Positions 1-7,086 of a stretch of DNA of 9,373 nucleotides are shown here, piece by piece. Where the stretch lies: positions 1 to 9,373 of the forward strand of contig CAIUZX010000301.1 in NCBI GenBank assembly GCA_903903715.1, given 5' to 3'. Each line of letters opens with the position of its first letter. Within the stretch, counting starts at the first letter, position 1. This DNA comes from an uncultured Caulobacterales bacterium. Its GTDB lineage: Bacteria > Pseudomonadota > Alphaproteobacteria > Caulobacterales > Caulobacteraceae. The position numbers and the translations under genes are program-made. The notes beneath the pieces are model-generated. The model had not been told where the DNA came from. It searched no databases and worked only from the letters and a program-made list of their open reading frames with translations.

Positions 1-584
1 ATCTCGTCCGAGATGATCCTGATCCCCCGGGCGCGGCAGACGTCCGCCAGCGCCTTGAGATCCGCCTCGGGGATGATCGAGCCGGTCGGATTGGCGGGGC
101 TCGCGATAATGACGCCGGCGGGCGCGGGGTCGAGGGCCGCCAGATGCGCGGCGTTCAGCCGGTAATGGCTCTCCGCGCCGCAAGCGATCTCGACGGGCTC
201 GAGCTTCAGCGCGCGGATGGCGTTGCGATAGGCGACGTAGCCTGGCCTCGCGATGGCGATGCGCGCGCCCGCCGCGAACCCGGCCGAGAGGGCGCAGACC
301 AGCCCCGGCGAGGCGCCGCAGGTCAACAGGATGCGCTCAGGCGAGACGTCGAGGCCGTAGACGTCGCGGTAGCGCCGCGCGAGCCTCTCCTTCAGCTCCG
401 GGCTTTCCCAATAGCCCATCGGATCGCAGTCGAGCACGGCGTGCGCCGCCGCGATCGCGGGGCCCGGCGCGCCCGTGGAGGGCTGACCGAACTCCATATG
501 GATGATGGAGCGTCCCTGCGACTTGAGCTCATGGGCGATGCGGCTGACGCCCATGGCGTAGAACGGGTCGATGGCGACGGTCAT
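1..584 (-). CDS. Class I/II PLP-dependent aminotransferase, N-terminal part (cut by window edge)
   Basis: Reading the minus strand from ATG at 584-582 gives 194 residues beginning MTVAIDPFYAMGVSRIAHEL, still open at the left edge. Fold-type I aminotransferase signatures appear in order: the cofactor-pocket stretch EFGQPSTGAP (about residues 31-40), YWESPELKERLARRY (58-72), LTCGASPGL (87-95), PGYVAYRN (114-121), the NPTG motif (165-168) and the start of the SDE(I/M) aspartate motif (192-194) that contacts the PLP pyridine nitrogen. The catalytic lysine lies outside the window. The enzyme would transfer an amino group between an amino acid and a 2-oxo acid in the cytoplasm. The family covers many substrates, so none is assigned. 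No clear Shine-Dalgarno precedes the ATG, but the protein start fits the family. It is divergent from sppA with 217 nt between. Confidence 0.93.
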   Translation of the reverse strand, partial: MTVAIDPFYAMGVSRIAHELKSQGRSIIHMEFGQPSTGAPGPAIAAAHAVLDCDPMGYWESPELKERLARRYRDVYGLDVSPERILLTCGASPGLVCALSAGFAAGARIAIARPGYVAYRNAIRALKLEPVEIACGAESHYRLNAAHLAALDPAPAGVIIASPANPTGSIIPEADLKALADVCRARGIRIISDE

Positions 585-733
585 GGCGGCCTGTGTGTGA
601 GTATAAGTTGCGACGAGACAAGTGGCTGATAGCTCGACGCGCGCAGAAAGGGAAAGCCGTTGACGCCATTTCCCCGAACAGCGCCCACTTCACCAGCCCT
701 TGCGGAACCGCGTCGCCATTGCGATCTCGTTCC

Positions 734-761
734 TTGACGGGGCATGGGAAGCCGGTACGCT
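734..761 (+). promoter_or_regulatory. Weak candidate promoter for the sppA operon
   Basis: TTGACGG at 734-740 matches the alphaproteobacterial housekeeping -35 (Caulobacter consensus TTGACGS) exactly. The -10 consensus GCTANAWC expected 10-14 nt later is poor: the best alignment is GGTACGCT at 754-761, where only about half of the informative bases match. A start near 768 would leave a leader of about 35 nt before the sppA TTG. A second TTGACG at 660 lacks a better partner. This is inference from motif match alone. Confidence 0.3.
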
Positions 762-787
762 TCGTGCCGGTCCGTTGGTGGATCGAT

Positions 788-792
788 AGGAG
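788..792 (+). promoter_or_regulatory. Shine-Dalgarno AGGAG that decides the sppA start
   Basis: AGGAG lies 9 nt before the TTG at 802 but only 3 nt before the alternative TTG at 796. The spacing favours 802, giving the N-terminus MKQFFLTMAGVF, which looks like a normal SppA signal-anchor start. There is no ATG or GTG in a suitable place. Confidence 0.6.
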
Positions 793-801
793 CGTTTGGG
801 C

Positions 802-2586
802 TTGAAACAGTTCTTCCTGACCATGGCGGGGGTGTTCGCCGGCCTGCTCCTGTTCTTCGTCGGTCTTCCGATCGTGCTGATCGGGATGATCGCTGCGAGT
901 TCGCGCCCTGCGCCGCCGCCGGCCAACTCCATCCTCAGCCTCGACCTGCGGACGGCCATCAGCGACCAGGAGTCGCGCAACCCCTTCGCCTTCCTGAGCT
1001 CGCACAGCCTGTCCGTGCAGCAGATCGTCAGCGGACTGAAGCAGGCGGAAGGCGACACCCACGTGAAGGCGCTTCTGGTGCGCTTGCCGGAGGGCGGCCT
1101 CGCCCCCGCGGTCGCCGACGAGATCCGCGGCGCCCTGCGTCACTTCCGCACCAGCGGCAAGCTCGTCGTCGCGCACAGCCAGGGCCTCTATCCGAGCGGG
1201 TTCGTCACCGGCAGCTACATGGTCGGCGCCGCGGCCGATCAGTTCTGGATGCAGCCGTCGGCCTCCCTGCAGGCGGTCGGCATTTCCCGCGAGGACATGT
1301 TCTTCAAGCGCGCATTCGACAAGTACGGCATCAAGGCGGACTACGAGCAGCGCTACCAGTACAAGAACGCGGTCAACCCCTACCTCTACGACGACTATAC
1401 GCCGGCGCACCGTGAGGCGACTCTGGGCTGGATGAGCTCGATCTACCTGTCCGAGATCGCGTCCGCCGCGCAGGACCGCAAGCTCGACCCCGCCCACCTC
1501 AAGGACGTGCTGGAGGCCGGCCCCTATCAGGCGGAGGCCGCCAAGTCCCTCGGCCTCGTCGACAAGGTCGGCGAAGTGCAGGAGGCGCAGGCCTCGCTCC
1601 GCGGCGTGGTCGGCGACGGAGACGCCAAGTTCATCGATTTCGCGGGCTATCATATCGACGAGACCGAGAAGGCTGGCGACGGCATTGCGGTGATCGGCGC
1701 GGAAGGCGAAATCACCACCGGCGCCTCCCACGCCAGCGGCTTCAGCAATGACAGCGGCGTCTATTCGGATGACGTGGCCCGCGCCTTCCGCCAGGCGGTC
1801 GAGGATAAATCGGTCAAGGCCATCGTGTTCCGCGTCTCGTCCCCCGGCGGATCCGACACGGCGTCGGAACAGATCCTGGCCTCGGTCAAGTCGGCGAGAG
1901 CGGCCGGTAAGCCGGTCGTGGTGTCCATGGGCGTCTATGCGGCGTCGGGCGGCTACTGGATCTCCTCCGGCGCCACCGAGATCATCGCCGAGCCCACCAC
2001 GCTGACCGGCTCGATCGGCGTGTTCGGCGGCAAGTTCGCGATCGGCCCCGCCCTCGCCCGTTTCGGCGTGGACACCAAGCAGATCACCGTCGGCGGCGAC
2101 TACGCCGGCGCGTTCGGGTCGTCGGAAGGCTTCACGGCCAGGCAGCGCGCGCAGTTCTCGGGCTGGATGGACAAGATCTATGACGGCTTCATCCAGCGGG
2201 TGGCTGACGGTCGCAAGCTGTCCCCGGACCGGGTGCGTGAGATCGCCAAGGGCCGTGTCTGGACGGGCCTGCAGGCCAAGGAGCTCGGACTGGTCGACAA
2301 GATCGGCGGGTTCGACACGGCGGTGGCGGAAGCCCGGCGCCTCGCCGGCTTCAAGCCGGAGGACAATGTTCCCCTGCGCTACCTGCCCAAGACGCGCTCT
2401 CCCTTCGAGGGCATGGGTCAGGCCGTCGAGGCGGGCGCTGACTCCGCCCACGCGCTCATCACGCTGGGCCAGACCCTCAGCGACCCGAAGGTGCAGGCGG
2501 CTGTGCGCGCGGTGCGCCGCGTGAATGCGCGGGCGCAGGACTCGAGCGTGCTCGCGCCGCTGGCGTTGGACGGCTCGGCCCCGTAA
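802..2586 (+). CDS. sppA: Signal peptide peptidase SppA, 67K (tandem-domain) type, family S49
   Basis: This inner-membrane serine protease degrades signal peptides left in the membrane after secretion. With TTG at 802 as start it has 594 residues, close to the 618 of E. coli SppA. Residues about 8-32 form one hydrophobic signal-anchor, followed by a Pro-rich linker. The N-terminal S49 half carries the general-base lysine in YQYKNAVNPY (K188, codon 1363-1365). The C-terminal half carries the nucleophile in AASGGYW (S382, codon 1945-1947), matching E. coli K209 and S409, so the Ser/Lys dyad is intact. In the family four such protomers form a dome-like chamber with the active sites facing inward. 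It heads a three-gene unit: the next gene starts 32 nt downstream. The TTG start may limit translation. A 640-codon antisense open frame lies opposite and is treated as a GC artefact. Confidence 0.96.
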   Translation: MKQFFLTMAGVFAGLLLFFVGLPIVLIGMIAASSRPAPPPANSILSLDLRTAISDQESRNPFAFLSSHSLSVQQIVSGLKQAEGDTHVKALLVRLPEGGLAPAVADEIRGALRHFRTSGKLVVAHSQGLYPSGFVTGSYMVGAAADQFWMQPSASLQAVGISREDMFFKRAFDKYGIKADYEQRYQYKNAVNPYLYDDYTPAHREATLGWMSSIYLSEIASAAQDRKLDPAHLKDVLEAGPYQAEAAKSLGLVDKVGEVQEAQASLRGVVGDGDAKFIDFAGYHIDETEKAGDGIAVIGAEGEITTGASHASGFSNDSGVYSDDVARAFRQAVEDKSVKAIVFRVSSPGGSDTASEQILASVKSARAAGKPVVVSMGVYAASGGYWISSGATEIIAEPTTLTGSIGVFGGKFAIGPALARFGVDTKQITVGGDYAGAFGSSEGFTARQRAQFSGWMDKIYDGFIQRVADGRKLSPDRVREIAKGRVWTGLQAKELGLVDKIGGFDTAVAEARRLAGFKPEDNVPLRYLPKTRSPFEGMGQAVEAGADSAHALITLGQTLSDPKVQAAVRAVRRVNARAQDSSVLAPLALDGSAP

Positions 2587-2618
2587 GATCGGGCTTTGGC
2601 CCTGAACGGAGTGGAGTC

Positions 2619-3152
2619 ATGCCACAAGTACGCCTCGCTGTAATCCTGGCGGCGTGCGCCCTCGGCGCGTCTTCCAGCCTTGTCGCCGCCGCCCCGAAGT
2701 CCGCTGCAGAGCGGGCGAAGGTGCTGCAGCAGGTCGTCGACTGTCGCAAGATCACGGACGCAGGGGAGCGGCTGGCCTGCTACGACCGCTCCGCCCAGGC
2801 GCTGGACGATGCGGAAAAGACCGGACAGGTCGTCGTCGTGGATCAGGCCAAGGCCCGGGAAATTCGCCGCCAGTCGTTCGGCTTCGCCCTGCCCAGCCTC
2901 TCCGTCCTCAATCTCGCCGGCAATGGGGACGGTGTTGATCGCCTCGAGACGACGATCGAGTCGGCGCGGGAACTCTCGGATGGACGGTTTGTGATCCATA
3001 CGGTCGACGGCGCCACCTGGCGCCAGGTGGACGGCGACCTGCCTCGCACGCCGAAGGCCGGGCAGCGTTTCGTCGTCACCCCGGGCGCGCTGGGCTCGTT
3101 TTTCTGTCACGTCGACAACCAGCTCGGCTATCGCTGCAAGCGCGAGAACTGA
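2619..3152 (+). CDS. Small exported protein with two cysteine pairs, function unknown
   Basis: The 177-residue product starts at ATG 2619, with GGAG at 2608-2611 spaced 7 nt. Residues 1-25 are a clear signal peptide (hydrophobic core LAVILAACALGASSSLV, likely cut after AAA). The mature part has two segments. The first, VDCRKITDAGERLACYDRSA (C42, C54), resembles the Cys-rich helical motif seen at the N-terminus of many small proteobacterial exported proteins. The second is beta-rich (about 120-177) with WRQVDGDLP, GALGSFFCHVDNQLGYRC (C163, C173). The Cys spacing suggests two disulfides formed in the periplasm. It sits 32 nt after sppA and its stop is separated by a single base from the next ATG, so it is very likely co-transcribed with both. 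A GAGTC (a GANTC, the CcrM methylation target) abuts the start codon at 2614-2618. I cannot name a function. Confidence 0.85.
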   Translation: MPQVRLAVILAACALGASSSLVAAAPKSAAERAKVLQQVVDCRKITDAGERLACYDRSAQALDDAEKTGQVVVVDQAKAREIRRQSFGFALPSLSVLNLAGNGDGVDRLETTIESARELSDGRFVIHTVDGATWRQVDGDLPRTPKAGQRFVVTPGALGSFFCHVDNQLGYRCKREN

Positions 3153-3153
3153 C

Positions 3154-3555
3154 ATGGCCGACATCCGCCCCGTGACCGACGCCTTCGCCGTCGCCCCCCA
3201 GCTGTCGCCCGCCGATCTGGGTGAGGCCGCCGCCCTCGGCTACCGCCTCGTCATCAACAACCGTCCCGACGGAGAAGCGCCGGGCCAGCCGACCGCTGCG
3301 GAGATGGAATCGGCGGCGCGGGCGGCGGGCCTCGACTACGTCCATATTCCGGTCGTCGGCGGCCCAGGACCGGCGCAGGTCGCCGCGATGTCGGACGCGA
3401 TCACGCGTTCCGGCTCAAAGACCCTCGCCTTCTGCCGGTCAGGCACGCGCTCGATCATCACCTGGTCGTTGGGCCGGCGCGCTGAGGGCGAAGATGTCGG
3501 CGAGCTGATCGCCCAGGCGGCTGAGGCCGGCTACGACCTGTCCGCGGTGCTCTGA
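3154..3555 (+). CDS. TIGR01244/DUF442 family rhodanese-like sulfur transferase or phosphatase
   Basis: The 133-residue cytoplasmic protein has the whole DUF442 (beta-lactamase hydrolase-like phosphatase) layout: an N-terminal segment FAVAPQLSPADL, INNRPDGEAPGQPT (residues 34-47), VHIPVVGG (63-70) and the catalytic loop FCRSGTRS (93-100). Nucleophile C94 and R99 form a C-x4-R loop like that of rhodaneses (CRxGxR), which fits persulfide transfer. Related domains are fused to or encoded near persulfide dioxygenases and sulfide-response genes in other bacteria, and a phosphatase role has also been proposed for the family. Here it stands alone, one base after the stop of the exported Cys protein, at the end of the sppA unit. 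No sulfide-oxidation genes are in the window, so the physiological substrate is not indicated. Confidence 0.88.
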   Translation: MADIRPVTDAFAVAPQLSPADLGEAAALGYRLVINNRPDGEAPGQPTAAEMESAARAAGLDYVHIPVVGGPGPAQVAAMSDAITRSGSKTLAFCRSGTRSIITWSLGRRAEGEDVGELIAQAAEAGYDLSAVL

Positions 3556-3568
3556 AGTCCCTGAAGCC

Positions 3569-6487
3569 TCACCCCTTGCGGGCGCCGGCCCGCGGATCTG
3601 ACTTTTCCAGAAAGCGCTTCTTCATCGTCGAGACCCATCCGGCGAAGGTGTCCACCTCGGCGACCGCGCGGCCGTAGGCGGCGGGCGACACCTCGCCGGA
3701 CGACAGTCCTGACAGGGCGACCCGGATCATTTCCTTGTTGCGCGCGCCCTCGGCGAGCTTTGCGTAACGACCCCGCAGGCGCGAGAGTGCGGCGTCGTCG
3801 CCCGCCAGGCTGTAGGCCACGCCGGCGCGCGTCAGACGGCTTTCCTCCTCCAGCGACAGCGGCGCAGGCGACTTCCACCGATCGCCGAGAAGCCCGTCAT
3901 AGATCGATGAAGCCTGTTTCCAGTTGCGCGCCCGCCAGGCCGTCTCCGCCCGCAAGGCCGCGACCTCGGGCGTCCGATCATTGGCGAGAACTTCCATCGC
4001 GTGTTCGGTGCGGCCCAGCGCCAGCAGCGCGCGGGCTTCGATCAGTCGGCGCTGCTGGTTGAGGGCCGTCGGCAGCACCGTGGTCCTTGAACCGTTGATC
4101 GCCAGCAGCGCCTGTTCCGGCTTGCGGTCCATCAGATAGATGGTGGCGAGATCCGTCGCCACATCGGCGCGCGCCACGCCTTCCAGACGGTTTTCCGTCT
4201 GGTACTTCAGGAGCTCGGCCGCCTGGGGCAACAGGTCGACATCCACCAGCCGGCGGGCGAGCTTGCGCACCATGGTGTCGCCGTCTGTCCCGATGGGGGT
4301 CAGCTCCTTGAAGTCGAGGAACAGGCCGAGGGCCTGGATGGGCTGCAGGCCGTCCGCTCGCCCGTCCAGGAACAGGGCGCGGAAGGTCTGCGCCAGATCC
4401 GTGCGAATGGCCGCCGCGGCGGGGAGATCGGCCAGTCTGCGGCTGGCGGACCGCAGGACTTCCAGAGCGTCCCGGTAGTGGCCCTGCGAAAGATCGATCT
4501 GGCCGAGATTGCGCACGACCTCGAGCTCCGTCGCGTCTCCGCGCCAGCGGAAGCGCAGGGTGTTCAGGACCGGCGCCGCCTGGTTGGCGGTCATCTGTCC
4601 GTGCGCGAGGCGCAACTGAACGGCCTTGAGCGCCGCCGGGGCCGCGACAGCGCCATACTTGGCCTTGGCCACCTCGTCGTAGAGCGCCAGGGCATCCGTC
4701 CATCGCCCCGACGCCTCGACCACCTTGGCGGCGACGAACTTGGTCGACATGTCCTCGTCCTCATCCCCGCTGGCGGCGCCCGTCGCAATGGCGAGTTGCT
4801 GGCGTGCGGCGGCAAGGTCGCCACCGGCCAGATCCGCCTCGGTGATCGAACGGGCGAGCCGCGCCTTCCACCGTCCCGTCAGCCCGGGCAGGGCAAGCCG
4901 CCCCAGGCTGAACTGCTGGCGAGCGCCGGTCATGTCGCCGGACTTTTGGGCGATGTATCCCCGCCACAGCGCCGCTGACCGCTCCTCCGACAGGGCGGGA
5001 GAGGCGAAATCCGCCACGGCGTCCCGCAAGCGCCCGGATATGACCTTGGCCACGCCGCGAAGCCCGCGGAACTCGGCGCTGCCAAGGACGGTCGGGTCCC
5101 CCTTGGCGAGCAGGTTCAGCACGCCGATGGCCTCGTATCCGAGTTCAGAACCGACCAGGAAGCGGGCCAGCGCCAAGCGCGCCTGGACCTTGCCGGGCTT
5201 GTGCTCGGCGACTTCGCGCGAGGCGCCGGCCACCAGTCTGGCGTAACGCTCGTGGAAACCGCCCTCGCCCACCTTGGGCCAGTTGGTGAAGTCGACCATC
5301 GCCGGTTCGAGCGCCGGCTGCGGATCGCCCAGGGCGGCGGCGCCGAACTCGATGCCCTCGGCGGCGGCGGCGAGGGGCAGGCCATTGGGGCTGCCGATGC
5401 GGACAAGATCACGACTGGCGGTCACCTTCAGCTGATCCGACGTGACTTCGACGGCGACGCCCTGCACCGTGGCGAGCACTGAGCCCCCGACGAACGCCCG
5501 CTTCACCGGTACGCCCTTAGCAGGCGGCAAGGCCGTCACGACGGCGAGGTTGTCCCCCACAACAGGATCCGGCGTGGTGAATACGCCCGTTCCGCCGGCG
5601 AGGGCGACCGACAGACCGATCGCGCTCGTTTCATCCAGCGAGATCGCCGCCTGAGCCGGCGGCTCGGCCGCCGGCGGGCCGCCGATGATCACGGTCCAGA
5701 CCGCCCCTTCCGCTTCCACGGCGATGTTGGCGGACGGAGTCGAGGCGATCCTGACGGCCACGAAGCTCTTGCCGGATACGACCCGCGCGGATTTCAGCGG
5801 CGATCGTCCCTGCGTCTTGGCCTGGGTGGGCAGTGCGCTCACATCCATCACGGCCGGACTGTCAAACACGACCCAGACCGCGTCGGACCGGCGGAAGACC
5901 GCCGCGCCCACCGGCGCGCGCCAGGGGAAACGGAGCACGGCGGCGGGGCCGTCCATCCGCGCCGTCATCTTGACCTGTCCGCCAATCGGCGTCGGATCGG
6001 CGCGGGTGTCGCCCATCTGGTCATAGCGCGCCTCCCCCGCCGAAGCGGCCGCCGGGGACAGGATGACGGCCGTTGATCCATCCTCCACGGCGACACGCGC
6101 GTCGGCGCCGTCAGCCAGGGTCAGCCGCACCTCCGCCTGACCGCCGACCACATCGGCCGTCGCGGACTTGACGTAGGGCGGGGGATCGACATGGAGACGC
6201 GGGATCAGGGGCGTAGAGCGCATGGCGAAGCGCAGGACCAGCACCTGCCCCTCGCGCTTGCTGCCGGTCAGCCGCGATCCGCGGAACTCGAGACGGGTCA
6301 GTTGCGGGCCGACGCCGACCCGCACATCGAACCCGGAGGCGTCGGTATCGTCAGTCGTATCCGCGCTTCTGGGCGCCTCACGCCGTGCCACTTTCGCAGC
6401 CGCCAAGGGCGCGAATCCCCCCTGTCCCGCCATGACCAGGGCGAGAATGAGGGTCAGGGCCCCCCGGAACCGGCCAGGGCGCGACAT
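3569..6487 (-). CDS. Large exported TPR-type protein, function unknown
   Basis: With ATG at 6487 the product has 972 residues; GTG at 6505 would add six. Neither start has a visible Shine-Dalgarno, and ATG was chosen because it gives a usual signal peptide of about 31 residues (RGALTLILALVMAGQGGFAPLAAA). Residues about 50-270 look beta-rich, with two segments reminiscent of AMIN-like envelope domains (LRFAMRSTPLIPRLHVDPPPYV; LRFPWRAPVGAAVFRR then VWVVFDSP). From about 404 to the C-terminus the protein is almost all helical hairpins of TPR/solenoid type, such as GDLAAARQQLAIA, GHYRDALEVLRSASRR and DRKPEQALLAINGS. The block DFKELTPIGTDGD...NRLEG...IYLMDRKPEQAL resembles a large alphaproteobacterial TPR family without assigned role. 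No cysteine occurs in the whole protein. It probably acts as a periplasmic scaffold. It is transcribed divergently from fdxA, with a CtrA-like box about 45-60 nt before the ATG. Confidence 0.85.
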   Translation of the reverse strand: MSRPGRFRGALTLILALVMAGQGGFAPLAAAKVARREAPRSADTTDDTDASGFDVRVGVGPQLTRLEFRGSRLTGSKREGQVLVLRFAMRSTPLIPRLHVDPPPYVKSATADVVGGQAEVRLTLADGADARVAVEDGSTAVILSPAAASAGEARYDQMGDTRADPTPIGGQVKMTARMDGPAAVLRFPWRAPVGAAVFRRSDAVWVVFDSPAVMDVSALPTQAKTQGRSPLKSARVVSGKSFVAVRIASTPSANIAVEAEGAVWTVIIGGPPAAEPPAQAAISLDETSAIGLSVALAGGTGVFTTPDPVVGDNLAVVTALPPAKGVPVKRAFVGGSVLATVQGVAVEVTSDQLKVTASRDLVRIGSPNGLPLAAAAEGIEFGAAALGDPQPALEPAMVDFTNWPKVGEGGFHERYARLVAGASREVAEHKPGKVQARLALARFLVGSELGYEAIGVLNLLAKGDPTVLGSAEFRGLRGVAKVISGRLRDAVADFASPALSEERSAALWRGYIAQKSGDMTGARQQFSLGRLALPGLTGRWKARLARSITEADLAGGDLAAARQQLAIATGAASGDEDEDMSTKFVAAKVVEASGRWTDALALYDEVAKAKYGAVAAPAALKAVQLRLAHGQMTANQAAPVLNTLRFRWRGDATELEVVRNLGQIDLSQGHYRDALEVLRSASRRLADLPAAAAIRTDLAQTFRALFLDGRADGLQPIQALGLFLDFKELTPIGTDGDTMVRKLARRLVDVDLLPQAAELLKYQTENRLEGVARADVATDLATIYLMDRKPEQALLAINGSRTTVLPTALNQQRRLIEARALLALGRTEHAMEVLANDRTPEVAALRAETAWRARNWKQASSIYDGLLGDRWKSPAPLSLEEESRLTRAGVAYSLAGDDAALSRLRGRYAKLAEGARNKEMIRVALSGLSSGEVSPAAYGRAVAEVDTFAGWVSTMKKRFLEKSDPRAGARKG
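3578..3593. terminator. Candidate hairpin at the convergent gene ends
   Basis: GCGGGC-GCCG-GCCCGC is a perfect 6-bp, all-G/C stem with a 4-nt loop. It begins 22 nt after the stop of the DUF442 gene and overlaps the last codons of the converging TPR gene. On the plus strand a TTTT run follows about 10 nt later (3603-3606), too far for a classical intrinsic terminator. The only other space between the two converging genes is 13 nt, so termination signals must overlap the coding ends. A hairpin of this composition can also arise from GC-rich codons. Confidence 0.3.
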
Positions 6488-6530
6488 GGAACGAGGTGGT
6501 TTCACGACGCCGCAGTGTGACGAAGTGGCG

Positions 6531-6546
6531 TTAGATCGGGGTTAAC
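6531..6546 (+). promoter_or_regulatory. CtrA-like binding site between the TPR gene and fdxA
   Basis: TTAGATCGGGGTTAAC reads TTAG-N7-TTAAC. This differs by one base from the CtrA consensus TTAA-N7-TTAAC of Caulobacter and its relatives, with the 7-nt spacing exact. TTAA is rare in this GC-rich window, and the site falls in the only divergent promoter region that contains one. It is 26 nt beyond the GTG start (44 nt beyond the ATG) of the TPR gene and 161 nt before fdxA, so the TPR gene is the nearer target. On the minus strand it overlaps TCTAAC, a possible -10, so bound CtrA might repress. CtrA binding is inferred, not shown. Confidence 0.5.
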
Positions 6547-6634
6547 GGCGAGAACATCTTGTTGCGAAAGCCGTTGCGGCCATGAATTGCGCCGGGATTG
6601 CGCGGCCATCGGCGGCTCGAAAGGCCCAGCCCCA

Positions 6635-6665
6635 TTGACAGATGAGGGACAGGCGCCCCATCTGC
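6635..6665 (+). promoter_or_regulatory. Weak candidate promoter for fdxA
   Basis: TTGACA at 6635-6640 is a perfect -35 hexamer. The -10 region about 17 nt later (around 6658-6665, CCATCTGC) is poor. A short inverted repeat, CAGGC at 6650-6654 and GCCTG at 6664-6668, lies over the same stretch and could be an operator half-pair or chance. Start of transcription near 6671 would give a leader of roughly 35-40 nt. Confidence 0.3.
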
Positions 6666-6707
6666 CTGCCTTCTCCCGACCGCCTCAAAAACGGACCGAC
6701 GTTCGAT

Positions 6708-7049
6708 ATGACCTACATCGTCACGGATCCCTGCATCAAATGCAAGTTCATGGATTGCGTCGAAGTCTGTCCAGTCGACTGCTTCTACGAGGGTGAGAAC
6801 TTCCTCGCGATCAACCCTGACGAGTGCATCGACTGCGGCGTCTGCGAGCCGGAATGCCCGGTGGACGCCATCAAGCCGGACACCTCCGACGACCCGGACG
6901 GCAAATGGCTGCGCGTCAACACCGACTATTCGAAAATCTGGCCGAGAATCACCGTCAAGGGCGCCCCTCCTGCAGATGCGGCGGACTTTGAACGGGAAAC
7001 CGGCAAGTTCGAGAAGTACTTTTCAGAAACGCCCGGCAAGGGCTCCTGA
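6708..7049 (+). CDS. fdxA: Seven-iron ferredoxin FdxA ([3Fe-4S][4Fe-4S])
   Basis: The 113-residue product starts MTYIVTDPC, as expected for the family; the in-frame ATG at 6642 would add 22 residues that lack family character. It carries low-potential electrons in the cytoplasm. By comparison with Azotobacter ferredoxin I, C9, C17 and C50 would hold the [3Fe-4S] cluster, and C21, C40, C43 and C46 the [4Fe-4S] cluster; C12 and C25 are the usual extra cysteines. The two binding motifs, CIKCKFMDCVEVCP and CIDCGVCEPECP, are complete. The C-terminal 55 residues (NTDYSKIWPRITVKG onward) form the normal extension that wraps the core. The Shine-Dalgarno is weak (GGA at 6693-6695). Placement just upstream of carD is a common alphaproteobacterial arrangement. 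Its electron partner is not evident from the neighbours. Confidence 0.96.
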   Translation: MTYIVTDPCIKCKFMDCVEVCPVDCFYEGENFLAINPDECIDCGVCEPECPVDAIKPDTSDDPDGKWLRVNTDYSKIWPRITVKGAPPADAADFERETGKFEKYFSETPGKGS

Positions 7050-7086
7050 AGGCCCAAGGGCTGACGCCGAAGGGTGTTGAGCAAAT

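Larger units (their letters stand above)
585..801. other. Divergent intergenic region between aminotransferase and sppA
   Basis: This 217-nt gap must hold the start signals of both flanking genes. Two weak promoter guesses are visible. On the minus strand TATACT (plus positions 600-605) would serve as a -10 box for the aminotransferase, but there is no good -35 at 16-18 nt and it would leave a leader of only about 15 nt. On the plus strand TTGACG occurs at 660-665 and again at 734-739. I see no convincing small gene or strong hairpin here. Confidence 0.5.

Noticed and set aside
593..805. 70-codon plus-strand frame in the gap before sppA
   Set aside because: It has no ribosome-binding site, an unlikely composition (Arg- and Ser-rich) and overlaps the sppA start and its Shine-Dalgarno.
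529..2451. 640-codon open frame on the minus strand opposite sppA
   Set aside because: It lies fully antisense to a clear SppA gene, its translation is Arg/Gly/Asp/Leu-rich without any recognisable domain, and long antisense frames are expected where third positions are almost all G or C.
4478..5246. Overlapping plus-strand frames of 166 and 173 codons antisense to the TPR gene
   Set aside because: They are Arg/Ser/Ala-rich shadows of the minus-strand TPR frame, with no ribosome-binding sites or domains.
6642..6707. Upstream ATG extending fdxA by 22 residues
   Set aside because: The extension has no ferredoxin character, and family members begin with MTY just before the first cluster cysteine.
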